Assembly (NCBI RefSeq): GCF_002355855.1
Contig: NZ_AP017655.1
Location: 2,855,001 to 2,919,000 of the forward strand
DNA from: Sphingobium cloacae
Lineage (GTDB): Bacteria; Pseudomonadota; Alphaproteobacteria; Sphingomonadales; Sphingomonadaceae
Length of the DNA stretch: 64,000 nucleotides
Reading direction: 5' to 3'
Shown: positions 34,335 to 42,951 of the stretch, piece after piece
How the letters are laid out: the number at the start of each line of letters is the position of its first letter
Position numbering within the stretch: position 1 is the stretch's first letter
Translations under genes and position numbers: made by a program
Notes under the pieces: generated by a model
What the model was told of the DNA's origin: nothing
Database searches by the model: none
Seen by the model: only the letters and a program-made list of their open reading frames with translations

Positions 34335-34537
34335 TCACTCGGCGCGATCTTCGCGGTAGGCGGCGGGGTTGGCGATCCAGCGATCCACGGCGACTCATGC
34401 CAGCCGGTGCCGTGGACGCTGATCGTGATTTGCCGGGGGAAGCTGCCTTCCGCGATTTTTCTATACAAAGTGGAGCGCGAAAGGCCGGTGCGGGTCAGCA
34501 CGGTTTTGAGACGGATGATCTTTTCCTTGTTGGACAT
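34335..34537 (-). pseudogene. alpA: AlpA-family excisionase/regulator with frameshift
   Basis: ATG at 34537 opens KEKIIRLKTVLTRTGLSRST and LYRKIAEGSFPRQITISV, the winged helix of AlpA, which normally activates an integrase gene. After GWHES one base appears lost; in the next frame the expected end reads AVDRWIANPAAYREDRAE and TGA at 34335. The 203-base span is not a multiple of three. It is convergent with the broken integrase, so the whole recombination module is dead. Confidence 0.7.
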
Positions 34538-35093
34538 CAGGGTAACTTTCGACTTCGCCGTTGATACAATCCCCTACGAACAGAATTGGCGGCACGGATT
34601 TGCAGCGCAAGAGCGCCCCGGCCAAGATATGATGAAGATGCGGCTCGCGGCGGTCTAAGTGTGGGCAACGGCGGGAAACGGCAGCGCACTATGGGAAACG
34701 CTGGCGTATGACGGTGGACGGCGGATAACGGCGGTAATTGCTATCCTATACTTGGACGGTTCCTTGCCGACTGTGACAAATAAGTCACGACATCACGCAA
34801 CTTGTTGGCAATCAATGCGACTCGATGAACTTGGCGCGCTTCCGATTCGCACGACATGGCGGAGCCTTTCTTGTCATGGCCCGCCATAGCCAGAAGCCCA
34901 TGCTGTATCAGTTCATTCCGCAACGCAAGAGGGGGAGGCATTACACTGCCGACAGGTGCCAACTTAGTCCTAAAAGGTGCTGATTTTATCCGTTTCTGCC
35001 CGCAGGGGGACAATTCGGATGAAGATCGCCGCATCCTTGCAGCCATAGCTTCAAGGCTATGGACAAATTATAGCCCAGAGGATATATAGCCCT
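34538..35093. other. 556-bp gap upstream of higBA
   Basis: I see no supportable gene. Open frames here lack family features; the last ~100 bases should contain the promoter of the toxin-antitoxin pair. Confidence 0.4.
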
Positions 35094-35456
35094 ATGCCGT
35101 GGACGGTTCGCAACCATGATGCCTTTGATGCCGAATATGACGCGATGCCCGATGCGGTGCAGGACGAGCTTTTGGCGGCAACGGGCCTATTGGAACTTTA
35201 TGGCCCCCGGCTTGGCCGTCCCCATGCCGATACGCTTGGCGGATCGCGTCATGCGAACATGAAGGAGTTGCGCTACCATGCCGATGGCGGCGTGTGGCGC
35301 GTAGCTTTTGCGTTCGACCCGGAGCGGCAAGCGATCCTGCTTGTCGCTGGTGACAAGGCGGGCGTGGCGCAGAAGCGGTTTTACAAGACGTTGATCGCCA
35401 AGGCCGACAAAAGGTTTGACGAGCATCTAGCGGCACTGGCCGCGAAGGAGAAATGA
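35094..35456 (+). CDS. higB: HigB/RelE-like toxin (phage-derived Gp49 type)
   Basis: 120 residues. LLELYGPRLGRPHADTLGGS, then MKELRYHADGGVWRVAFAFD and ILLVAGDKAG form the fold of the Gp49-like HigB mRNA interferases, with the basic Lys/Arg positions expected for RNA binding. It overlaps the antitoxin gene by four bases in toxin-first order, which is the HigBA layout. Confidence 0.88.
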   Translation: MPWTVRNHDAFDAEYDAMPDAVQDELLAATGLLELYGPRLGRPHADTLGGSRHANMKELRYHADGGVWRVAFAFDPERQAILLVAGDKAGVAQKRFYKTLIAKADKRFDEHLAALAAKEK

Positions 35457-35797
35457 CGATGGGACGTTCGCGCAGTGAGATCATGGCTACCCTGCCCGAA
35501 GATCGCCGCCGCCGGATCGAGGCGCGGACGCAGGAATTAGTTGCAGAGGTCGAGGGACTGAAAGCGTTGCGTCAGCTTGCCGAACGCAGCCAGGAGCAGA
35601 TCGCGGAAACCTTGGGCGTGAAGCAGCCTTCCGTTCACAAGATCGAGCGGCAAACCGACCTTTACCTTTCGACGCTTCGCCGCTTCGTGGAGGCAGCGGG
35701 CGGAAAGCTGGAACTTCGCATTGAGTTGCCGGGCAAAGGCGTTCTGCATCTGACAGGCGTTGGCGACATTGGGACAAATTCCGTCGTTGCACCATGA
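35453..35797 (+). CDS. higA: HigA-like Xre antitoxin
   Basis: 114 residues from ATG 35453. The helix-turn-helix is clear: RSQEQIAETLGVKQPSVHKI, followed by TDLYLSTLRRFVEAAGGKLE, the common ending of these antitoxins. An N-terminal helix with LPEDRRRRIEARTQE precedes it. It should bind the toxin and repress the operon. Confidence 0.9.
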   Translation: MTMGRSRSEIMATLPEDRRRRIEARTQELVAEVEGLKALRQLAERSQEQIAETLGVKQPSVHKIERQTDLYLSTLRRFVEAAGGKLELRIELPGKGVLHLTGVGDIGTNSVVAP

Positions 35798-35918
35798 AAG
35801 AACACCGCTGTCAGCCCCGTTCGTCAAAGCTGTGGACGGCGCAATGTTCCCCTTTTCTTCTCGCGCATGATCGCGTAACGATAAAGGGCTGACTTGTCCC
35901 TTATTCTGGCTTGGCCCG

Positions 35919-36536
35919 TCACGGGTGCTCGGCGAACTGGATGCCATTGTCCGTCAGGATCGTGTGGATGCGGTAGGGCACCGCTTTCAGCAGGTGTTCG
36001 AGGAACTCCCACGCCGTTCGGCGATCCGCCTTGTCGACGAGTTGCGTGACGGCGAACTTGCTGGTGCGGTCGATGCCGACGAACAGGTACAGCTTGCCTT
36101 CTGCAGTTTGCACTTCGGCAATATCGATGTGGAAGAAGCCGATCGGATAGCGTTTGAAGCGTTGTCGCTTTGGCTTGTCACCTTCGATGTCGGGCAGGCG
36201 AGAGATGCCGTGTCGCTGCAGGCACCGATGCAGCGCCGATCGTGTCAGGTGCGGGATCGATGGTTGCAGGGCATAAAGACAGTCATCGAGCGGCAGCAAC
36301 GTGTGTCGACGGAACGCCACAACCATTGCCTCCTCGGCCTCGGACAGGGTGGTGGAATGAGGGGCCTTCGGCCCGGTCTTCAAATCCTCGACCGTCGCCC
36401 GCTTGCGCCACTTCGCCACCGTCTTCGGGTTGATCCCCAAATCCCGGCTCAGCGTCGCGAGCGAAGCTTGCGATCGCTGTATTGCTGCTCGGACGGCGTG
36501 CGTGGTCGTGGCGCTCCCGTGACGTACCTGTCCCAT
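35919..36536 (-). pseudogene. IS481-family transposase, C-terminus deleted
   Basis: About 205 residues from ATG 36536 (or 36551). Helix-turn-helix region [20 protein letters not shown], then the rve core with [20 protein letters not shown] (first Asp) and [15 protein letters not shown] (second Asp). The Glu motif and the remaining ~80 residues are gone, so it is inactive. Confidence 0.88.
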
Positions 36537-36592
36537 AAGGCTTCCTTCCATTCCAACGAAAGGATCGCACCATCAAACCGTGGGATCAAACA
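35919..36592 (-). mobile_element. truncated IS481-family element
   Basis: The 5' end (on the minus strand) is intact: it starts TGTTTGATCCCACGG at 36592 and leads into the transposase. The other end is missing; homology stops at about 35925 inside the catalytic domain. The intact end abuts a leuD fragment, which it presumably entered. Confidence 0.8.
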
Positions 36593-36593
36593 A

Positions 36594-36806
36594 CTAGGCA
36601 TCCAGGCCGTGATCGCCCCCAGTTTCTCCGACATATATGCGGGCAACGCATTCAAGAACGGTATCCTGACGGTCGTGCTGCCGCAAAGCCAGGTCGATCG
36701 GTTGCTGCAGGTGGCTGAGGAGCATCCGATTATGATCGACCTTGAGACCCAGGTGGTGACGACACCCCATCAGGATCGCTTCCACTTTGAGCTCGAAGCG
36801 CTCATC
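36594..36806 (+). pseudogene. leuD: leuD internal fragment (isopropylmalate isomerase small subunit)
   Basis: Reads [20 protein letters not shown], then [17 protein letters not shown] and [15 protein letters not shown]. This is the middle-to-late portion of LeuD, including the NAFKNGIL motif, with neither start nor natural end. It is bounded by the IS481 end on one side and the methyltransferase fragment on the other. Not functional; a working leuD must lie elsewhere. Confidence 0.8.
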
Positions 36807-37330
36807 AACCTTCACTCCTTTCAAGCGCGGCGTTGGCTGCTTTCTCCATATCGGCAGCACGCCGCTTTTGCACATCGACATATTTCTCCCCGGTCGTTTC
36901 GAGTATCGCTGCCTTGTGGGTGATCATCTGCCACCGCCGGATCGTCACCTCGCAATAGCCCGGCTCATATTCGATCAGCCGACCACGCCGCTTCGTCTTC
37001 TCCGCCGCGATCAGGGTCGATCCTGAACCTCCAAACGGATCAAGCACGATCTCGCCGATGCGCGAAGTGTCCTTGATGTCATCCATGATCATCGGGACGG
37101 GCTTGACCGTCGGATGCATGGCAAGCTCCGCATCCGCACCGGTCTTCGTCGCGCCGCGATAGTTCCACACATTGGTGCGATAGCGGCCGTTCTTCCCGAG
37201 TTCGACCGTATTGAGATGCGGAGCGCTTCCTACCTTCCATACGAAAACCAGCTCATGCTGAGACCGGTAGAAGCTCCCCATTCCAGCGTTGTCCTTCGAC
37301 CAGATGGGGGGCTTCCCCTGGGTGTCCTCG
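36805..37330 (-). pseudogene. DNA methyltransferase C-terminal fragment
   Basis: About 175 codons: NAGMGSFYRSQHELVFVWK, NGRYRTNVWNYRG, MHPTVKPVPMIMDDI, then motif I DPFGGSGSTLIAAEKTKRRG and EYEPGYCEVTIRRWQ. This is the second half of a type II N6-adenine or N4-cytosine methyltransferase of the beta arrangement, ending near its natural C-terminus. The catalytic (D/N/S)PPY motif and specificity region upstream are lost at about 37330. Confidence 0.75.
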
Positions 37331-37504
37331 GGAGAAGGTGAGTTCAACTATGACTTCGCCGTGTCGTGCACGGTCAAGGGCCGCAAGGCTGGACGCGCCC
37401 TTTACAACTATGAGCTGGCCAGGATCGAACATAGCGCCGGCATGTTCGGTCTCAGTGTTTTCGTGAAGGACGAGGCGGGTGTCAATCGCGGCATGGCGCC
37501 CAGC
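37331..37504 (+). pseudogene. C-terminal fragment of an unidentified protein
   Basis: The plus strand has ~58 codons of coding character (GEFNYDFAVSCTVKGRKAGR, ALYNYELARIEHSAG, FVKDEAGVNRGMAPSRFD) with alphaproteobacterial codon use, no start and no natural end before it runs into the ectR region. I do not recognise the family. Confidence 0.3.
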
Positions 37505-37546
37505 CGCTTCGACGGTTCCAGTCCCGATAGCCGGTCAGTTGTGGAG

Positions 37547-38035
37547 TCAGGCTGGAGCGGACCGGTCGATGAGGCCGCTGTCGAGCAAGGGGGCGGCGTC
37601 GATATTCTGGGCGTCCATGAGCGTGGCGAGGCGTTCGACGGCGGCCAGGATCATCGCCTGCTCCCATGGCGGCAGGGCGACGAAACGATCGGTGAAGGTC
37701 GTTTGCAGCGGATCGGGCGCGTCGGCGATGGCGGCCTTGCCGGCGGGCAGGGCGCTCAGGTGAAACTGGCGCTTGTCCTTTTCGCTGCGCTGGCGCTGGA
37801 CGAAGCCCAGCGATTCCAGGCGATCGACGATGGTGGTGATCGTCGCCTGGCTGAATTGCAGCGCCTGGGCGATCGTGCCGGGCGTGGCGGACTGGCGGAT
37901 GTCGATTTCGCGCAGGACGAGCAATTGCGATGGCGTGAGGCCGGTGGCGGTCGCCAGTTGTCGGCTGCCGATTTCCGTGGCGCGCAATACCCGGCGGAGC
38001 GCGCGCAGGGTCAGGGAAGCGATTTGCGAAGTCAT
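37547..38035 (-). CDS. ectR: MarR-family regulator of ectoine genes (EctR-like)
   Basis: 162 residues from ATG 38035. Winged helix: TGLTPSQLLVLREIDIRQSA, TIAQALQFSQATITTIVDRL, then the wing LGFVQRQRSEKDKRQFHLS. MarR proteins of this kind (EctR1 in methylotrophs) repress ect genes until osmotic stress. It is divergent from ectA with 228 bp between, as in known ectR-ect loci. The regulatory target is inferred from position and family. Confidence 0.85.
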   Translation of the reverse strand: MTSQIASLTLRALRRVLRATEIGSRQLATATGLTPSQLLVLREIDIRQSATPGTIAQALQFSQATITTIVDRLESLGFVQRQRSEKDKRQFHLSALPAGKAAIADAPDPLQTTFTDRFVALPPWEQAMILAAVERLATLMDAQNIDAAPLLDSGLIDRSAPA

Positions 38036-38109
38036 GGCCGGTGCATAGCGAAACCATGAACGAGTCAGCAATGTGAATGGGGTTTGGGGGACTGTTTTAG
38101 GGCATATCC

Positions 38110-38122
38110 TTTATTTGATAAA
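38110..38122. promoter_or_regulatory. candidate EctR operator in AT-rich ect promoter region
   Basis: TTTAT-TTG-ATAAA is a short inverted repeat in the only AT-rich part of the ectR-ectA gap, followed by AATATTTTG. It has the size of a MarR half-site pair and lies where promoters of both genes should overlap. Weak evidence on its own. Confidence 0.3.
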
Positions 38123-38263
38123 ATATTTTGAGTGCTGCCGGGGTTGAAAAATGGCTCTGAACTGCGCATATACCGCGCCGAGTCGAACGGAAGCGTGGCT
38201 TTCGGACTGAGAATATAATTCGGGAGATAAACAATCTTCGATTCCCAAGCACCAGCGGCCGCC

Positions 38264-38815
38264 GTGCCGCCAAGGGCTTCTGCGCGCTCCGGACGGAGCA
38301 AGGGGCAGGTCTTTGAGCTTCGAAAGCCCGTCGGAACGGACGGGCCCGCCATCACGGCGCTGGTCGCGGCCTGTCCGCCGCTCGACGCCAATTCCGCTTA
38401 TTGCAACCTGCTGCAATGCACCGATTTCGCCGATTCCTGCGTCGTGGCGGAAGCGGACGGCCGGGCGGTGGGCTGGGTATCGGGCTATCGCCCGCCCTCC
38501 GCGCCCGAGACCTTCTTCGTCTGGCAGGTGGCGGTGTCCGCCGAGGCGCGGGGCCGGCGGCTGGCGGGCCGCATGATCGAGGCGCTGCTGGCGCGCCCGG
38601 ACAATGCGGGGGTCACCCATCTCACCACGACCGTGACGGACGACAATCGCGCGTCCTGGGCCCTGTTCGAAGGGCTCGCCCGCCAATGGGGCACGGCCCT
38701 GGAGAAAAGCGCCCGTTTCGGGCGCGACACGCATTTCGCCGGCGCCCACGCCACCGAATGGCAGGCGCGCATCGGCCCGCTGCCGGCGCGCCGCCCGCCC
38801 ATCGAGGAGAATTGA
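38264..38815 (+). CDS. ectA: L-2,4-diaminobutyrate acetyltransferase EctA
   Basis: 183 residues from GTG 38264; the first ~16 residues may be excess since EctA usually starts near ELRKP. GNAT fold with LVAACPPLDANSAYCNLLQC (substrate-binding Cys/Asp stretch), WQVAVSAEARGRRLAGRMIE (acetyl-CoA loop) and TTTVTDDNRASWALFEGLA. It acetylates diaminobutyrate with acetyl-CoA, the second step of ectoine synthesis. Four bases before ectB. Confidence 0.95.
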   Translation: MPPRASARSGRSKGQVFELRKPVGTDGPAITALVAACPPLDANSAYCNLLQCTDFADSCVVAEADGRAVGWVSGYRPPSAPETFFVWQVAVSAEARGRRLAGRMIEALLARPDNAGVTHLTTTVTDDNRASWALFEGLARQWGTALEKSARFGRDTHFAGAHATEWQARIGPLPARRPPIEEN

Positions 38816-38819
38816 CGAC

Positions 38820-40127
38820 ATGACCATCACGCAACCCAAGCCGACCCCCTCCATTCCCGACATAGCGATCTACGAACGGCGGGAGTCGGTCGTGCGCAGC
38901 TATGCCCGGTCGATGCCGCGCCAGTTCACGCAAGCGCAAGGCGTGTGGATGCGCGACGACCAGGGCGGCCGCTATCTGGATTTCCTGTCGGGCTGCTCGA
39001 CCCTGAACTACGGCCATAACCACCCGGTGCTGAAGCAGGCCCTGCTCGATTATATCGCGGCCGACGGCATCGCCCATGGCCTGGACCTGCATACCGACGC
39101 CAAGGCGGACTTCCTCGAAACCTTCGAGGACATCATCCTGAAGCCGCGCAAGCTGGACTATCGCGCGATGTTCACCGGCCCGACCGGCACCAATGCGGTG
39201 GAAGCGGCGATCAAGCTGGCCCGCAAGGTGACGGGGCGCGAAGGGGTGATCGCCTTCACCAACGGTTTCCACGGCATGACGCTGGGCGCGCTGGCCTGCA
39301 CCGGCAATGCGTCGAAGCGCGCGGGCGCGGGCGTGCCGCTCAACCATGTCGCCCATGAGCCCTATGAGGGCTATCACGGCCCGGATGTCGATACGGCCGA
39401 ACTGCTGGAACGGCGTCTGGCCGACCCGTCCAGCGGCCTCGATGCGCCCGCCGCCATATTGGTGGAGACGGTGCAGGGCGAGGGCGGCCTCAACGCGGCG
39501 TCGCCCGCATGGCTGCGCGCCATCGCGGAGATCGCCCGGCGCCACGGCGCGCTGCTGATCGTGGACGACATCCAGGCCGGCTGCGGCCGCGCGGGCGGCT
39601 TTTTCAGTTTCGAGGGCATGGGCGTGACCCCGGACATCGTGACGCTGGCCAAGTCGCTGTCGGGCATGGGCCTGCCCTTCGCCCTGGCGCTGTTCCGCCC
39701 GGAACTCGACCAATGGCTGCCCGGCGAGCATAACGGCACGTTCCGGGGCAACAACCATGCCTTCGTGACCGCCGCCGCCGCGCTGCGCCATTTCTGGAGC
39801 GGCGGGGAGTTCCAGGCGGATGTCGCGCGAAGGGGCCGCCTGCTCGAAAGGCGGCTAGACGCCATGGCGGCGGAACATGGGCTTTCGACCCGCGGCCGGG
39901 GCATGATGCGCGGCATCGATGTGGGATCGGGCGAGATCGCGGGAGCGATCACCGCCGCCTGCTTCGCCCGCGGCCTCATCATCGAAACGAGCGGCGCGCA
40001 TGACGAGATCGTCAAGGTGCTCGCGCCGCTCATCATCGACGACGCCCTGCTGTCGGCGGGGCTGGACATATTGGAGACGAGCATCCGCGAAGCGTTGGCC
40101 GTGCCCTACGGCGTCGCGGCGGAATAA
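38820..40127 (+). CDS. ectB: diaminobutyrate--2-oxoglutarate aminotransferase EctB
   Basis: 435 residues, class III PLP aminotransferase. [19 protein letters not shown] binds the phosphate, [15 protein letters not shown] holds the PLP Asp, and [16 protein letters not shown] has the Schiff-base Lys. Makes L-2,4-diaminobutyrate from aspartate semialdehyde and glutamate, the first step of the pathway. Close to full family length. Confidence 0.96.
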   Translation: MTITQPKPTPSIPDIAIYERRESVVRSYARSMPRQFTQAQGVWMRDDQGGRYLDFLSGCSTLNYGHNHPVLKQALLDYIAADGIAHGLDLHTDAKADFLETFEDIILKPRKLDYRAMFTGPTGTNAVEAAIKLARKVTGREGVIAFTNGFHGMTLGALACTGNASKRAGAGVPLNHVAHEPYEGYHGPDVDTAELLERRLADPSSGLDAPAAILVETVQGEGGLNAASPAWLRAIAEIARRHGALLIVDDIQAGCGRAGGFFSFEGMGVTPDIVTLAKSLSGMGLPFALALFRPELDQWLPGEHNGTFRGNNHAFVTAAAALRHFWSGGEFQADVARRGRLLERRLDAMAAEHGLSTRGRGMMRGIDVGSGEIAGAITAACFARGLIIETSGAHDEIVKVLAPLIIDDALLSAGLDILETSIREALAVPYGVAAE

Positions 40128-40138
40128 AGGAGAATAGC

Positions 40139-40552
40139 ATGATCGTTCGCAAGCTTCAGGACATCCGCAAATCCGACCGCAACGTGCAGTCGAAAGGCTG
40201 GGAAAGCGCCCGCCTGCTGCTGAAAGACGACAGCATGGGCTTTTCCTTCCACGTCACGACCATGTATGCGGGCGAGGAACTGCACATGCATTACCAGAAC
40301 CATCTGGAAGCGGTTCTGGTGCTGAAGGGGAAAGGCACGATCGAGGATCTGGGCACGGGCGTGACGCACCCGCTCGCCTCCGGCGTGATGTACGCCCTCG
40401 ACGCCCATGACCGGCATGTCGTGCGGCCCGAAACCGACATACTGTGCGCCTGCGTGTTCAACCCGCCCGTCACGGGCAGCGAAGTGCATGACGAAAGCGG
40501 CGCCTATCCGGCCGAGGCGGACATGGTTCGCGAGGCCGTCCCGAGCAACTGA
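40139..40552 (+). CDS. ectC: ectoine synthase EctC
   Basis: 137 residues, a cupin. [20 protein letters not shown] is the standard start; [20 protein letters not shown] contains the iron-binding Glu and His, and [13 protein letters not shown] the later His and Tyr/Asp region. It closes the ring of N-acetyl-diaminobutyrate to ectoine. Preceded by AAAGGAG. Confidence 0.97.
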   Translation: MIVRKLQDIRKSDRNVQSKGWESARLLLKDDSMGFSFHVTTMYAGEELHMHYQNHLEAVLVLKGKGTIEDLGTGVTHPLASGVMYALDAHDRHVVRPETDILCACVFNPPVTGSEVHDESGAYPAEADMVREAVPSN

Positions 40553-40576
40553 CCCGACAGGAAAGGGGAAGTCCCC

Positions 40577-41497
40577 GTGCAAGACATCTACCCGTCCCGC
40601 CATGCACAGGCGGCGGCGTTTCTGCCGCGCCTCGATCCGGTCGTCCATGGCGGCTGGCACGAAGGCGCGCCGCTGAGCCGGGAGCAGGCGGCGCAATTCG
40701 ACCGCGACGGCTATCTGGTTCTGGAGGATATGTTCTCCGACGAGGAAATCGCCTTCCTGCAAGGGGAGGCGGGAACGCTGCTGGCCGATCCCGACGCGCT
40801 GGAGGAGGAGACGGTCGTCACCGAGCCGGGCGGGCGAGAAATCCGGTCGATCTTCAGGATCCACGCCCAGAGCCGGGTGATGGGCCGGCTCGCCGCGGAC
40901 GAACGGCTGGCCCAGGTCGCCCGCTTCCTGCTGGGCGACGAGGTGTACATCCACCAGTCGCGGCTCAACTACAAGCCGGGTTTCCAGGGCAAGGAGTTCT
41001 ACTGGCACAGCGATTTCGAAACCTGGCATGTGGAAGACGGGATGCCCCGGATGCGGGCGCTGTCCATGTCCGTGCTGCTGGCGGAGAACACGCCGCATAA
41101 CGGGCCGCTGATGCTGATCCCCGGATCGCACCGCAGCTTCCTGACCTGCGTGGGGGAAACGCCGGAGGATCATTACCGCATGTCGCTCAAAAAACAGGAA
41201 TATGGCGTGCCGGACGAAACCAGCCTTGCCGAACTGGCGCATGAGCATGGGATCGTCGCGCCGACCGGAAAGCCGGGCACGGTCGTCCTCTTCGACTGCA
41301 ACGTCATGCACGGGTCGAACGGCAATATCACGCCCTTCCCCCGCGCCAACGCCTTCCTGGTTTACAACGCTGTCGGCAATGCGCTGGAGCGGCCCTTCGG
41401 AGCGGAAAAGCCCCGCCCCGACTTCATCGCCGCGCGCGGCGATCCGGACAGGATCGTGCCGGTCGGCGGGCCGCTGATGGCGGAGGCGGTGGCATGA
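40577..41497 (+). CDS. ectD: ectoine 5-hydroxylase EctD
   Basis: 306 residues from a GTG with GGAAAGGGGA upstream. Non-haem iron/2-oxoglutarate dioxygenase: FDRDGYLVLEDMFSDEEIAF, the signature YWHSDFETWHVEDGMPRM (iron His and Asp) and VVLFDCNVMHGSNGNITPFP (second His). Converts ectoine to 5-hydroxyectoine, a heat- and desiccation-protecting solute. The stop overlaps ask by four bases. Confidence 0.96.
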   Translation: MQDIYPSRHAQAAAFLPRLDPVVHGGWHEGAPLSREQAAQFDRDGYLVLEDMFSDEEIAFLQGEAGTLLADPDALEEETVVTEPGGREIRSIFRIHAQSRVMGRLAADERLAQVARFLLGDEVYIHQSRLNYKPGFQGKEFYWHSDFETWHVEDGMPRMRALSMSVLLAENTPHNGPLMLIPGSHRSFLTCVGETPEDHYRMSLKKQEYGVPDETSLAELAHEHGIVAPTGKPGTVVLFDCNVMHGSNGNITPFPRANAFLVYNAVGNALERPFGAEKPRPDFIAARGDPDRIVPVGGPLMAEAVA

Positions 41498-42951
41498 GCG
41501 CGGACGCCGCGAAGGGCCATAGCGTCGAGAAGATCGGCGGCACATCCATGGCCGCGACCGCGATGCTGTTCGACAATGTGCTGGTCGCCGGGCGCAAGGG
41601 CGCGGAGCTTTATAACCGCATCTTCGTCGTGTCGGCCTATGCGGGCATGACCGACCTGCTGCTGGAGCACAAGAAGAGCGGCAGGCCCGGCGTCCATGCG
41701 CGCTTCGTCGCGGACGAAGGCGCCGATGGCTGGCGCGAGGCGATGGAGGAGGTGCGCGCCGCCATGCATGCGCGCAATGCGGAGATGTTCGCGCGGGCGG
41801 ACGGGCTGGCGCAGGCGACGGCCTTCGTCGACATGCGCATCGACGCGGTGGCCGCCTGTCTGGACGATCTGGCGCGGCTGCGCAGCCATGGGCGCTTCTG
41901 CGTCAAGGAGCAACTGGTGACGGTGCGCGAACTGCTGGCCGGGCTGGGCGAGGCACACAGCGCGCACAGCACCGCGCTGCTGCTGAAGGAACGGGGCGTG
42001 AATGCCGCCTTTGTCGACCTGACGCTGTGGGATCAGGACGACCGGCGCGGGCTGGACGAGCGGATCGTCGCGGCGCTGGAGACGGTCGACCTTTCCACCA
42101 CATTGCCCATCGTGACCGGCTATGCCGGCTGCGTCGACGGCATGGTGCGCCGCTATGCGCGGGGCTATTCGGAAATGACCTTTTCGCGGATCGCCGTGCT
42201 GACGGGCGCGCGGGAGGCGATCATCCACAAGGAATTCCACCTGTCGAGCGCGGACCCGAAGCTGGTCGGCATCGACCGGGCGCGCAAGATCGGACGGACA
42301 AATTACGACGTGGCCGACCAGCTCGCCAATCTGGGCATGGAGGCGATCCATCCCGGCGCGGGGCGCGGGCTGCGCCAGACGCATATCCCGCTGCGCGTGC
42401 GCAACACCTTCGACCGGGAGGATGGCGGCACGCTGATCTGCGGCGATTATGTGTCGGAATATCCGCGGGTCGAGATCGTGACCGGCATCCGCCATGCGCA
42501 GGCGCTGCAATTCTTCGAACAGGACATGGTGGGCGTGAAGGGATATGACGCCGCCATATTGGAGGCGCTGACCGCGCATGGCGCGTGGATCGTCAGCAAA
42601 TCGTCCAACGCCAACACCATCACCCATTATCTGTCCGCCGACGCCGCGACGGTGAAGCGGGTGATGGCCGACCTGCAACAGCGCTATCCCGAGGCGTCGG
42701 TCTCGGCCCAGCCGGTGGCGATGGTGTCGGTGATCGGCAGCGACATTTCGCGGCCGTCCCTGGTCGCCGACGCGCTGGACGCGCTGGCCGGGGAAGGCAT
42801 CGGCATCATCGCGATGCAGCACCAGATCCGCAATGTCGACGTGCAGTTCATCGTCGATGTCGCCCAATATGACGCTGCCGTGCGCGCGCTGCATCGCGCA
42901 TTGGTGGAACAGGACGAACCGGCCGCGGCGGAGGGACGACGCGCCGCCTGA
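41494..42951 (+). CDS. ask: ectoine-pathway aspartokinase Ask_Ect
   Basis: 485 residues. VEKIGGTSM is the aspartokinase start; a kinase domain with GYAGCVDGMVRRYARGYSEM follows, then two ACT domains near the end (SVIGSDISRPSLVADALDAL, EGIGIIAMQHQIRNVDVQFI). Specialised aspartokinases encoded next to ectD supply aspartyl phosphate without the normal feedback by lysine and threonine. Coupled to ectD and to the transporter downstream. Confidence 0.93.
   Translation: MSADAAKGHSVEKIGGTSMAATAMLFDNVLVAGRKGAELYNRIFVVSAYAGMTDLLLEHKKSGRPGVHARFVADEGADGWREAMEEVRAAMHARNAEMFARADGLAQATAFVDMRIDAVAACLDDLARLRSHGRFCVKEQLVTVRELLAGLGEAHSAHSTALLLKERGVNAAFVDLTLWDQDDRRGLDERIVAALETVDLSTTLPIVTGYAGCVDGMVRRYARGYSEMTFSRIAVLTGAREAIIHKEFHLSSADPKLVGIDRARKIGRTNYDVADQLANLGMEAIHPGAGRGLRQTHIPLRVRNTFDREDGGTLICGDYVSEYPRVEIVTGIRHAQALQFFEQDMVGVKGYDAAILEALTAHGAWIVSKSSNANTITHYLSADAATVKRVMADLQQRYPEASVSAQPVAMVSVIGSDISRPSLVADALDALAGEGIGIIAMQHQIRNVDVQFIVDVAQYDAAVRALHRALVEQDEPAAAEGRRAA

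Noticed and set aside
34659..35090. Short frames ahead of higB, including one ending four bases before it
   Set aside because: No motif, poor start context and low coding character; more likely promoter region.
40106..42894. Two long minus-strand frames opposite ectC, ectD and ask
   Set aside because: Shadows of well-identified genes on the plus strand; no start signals or motifs.
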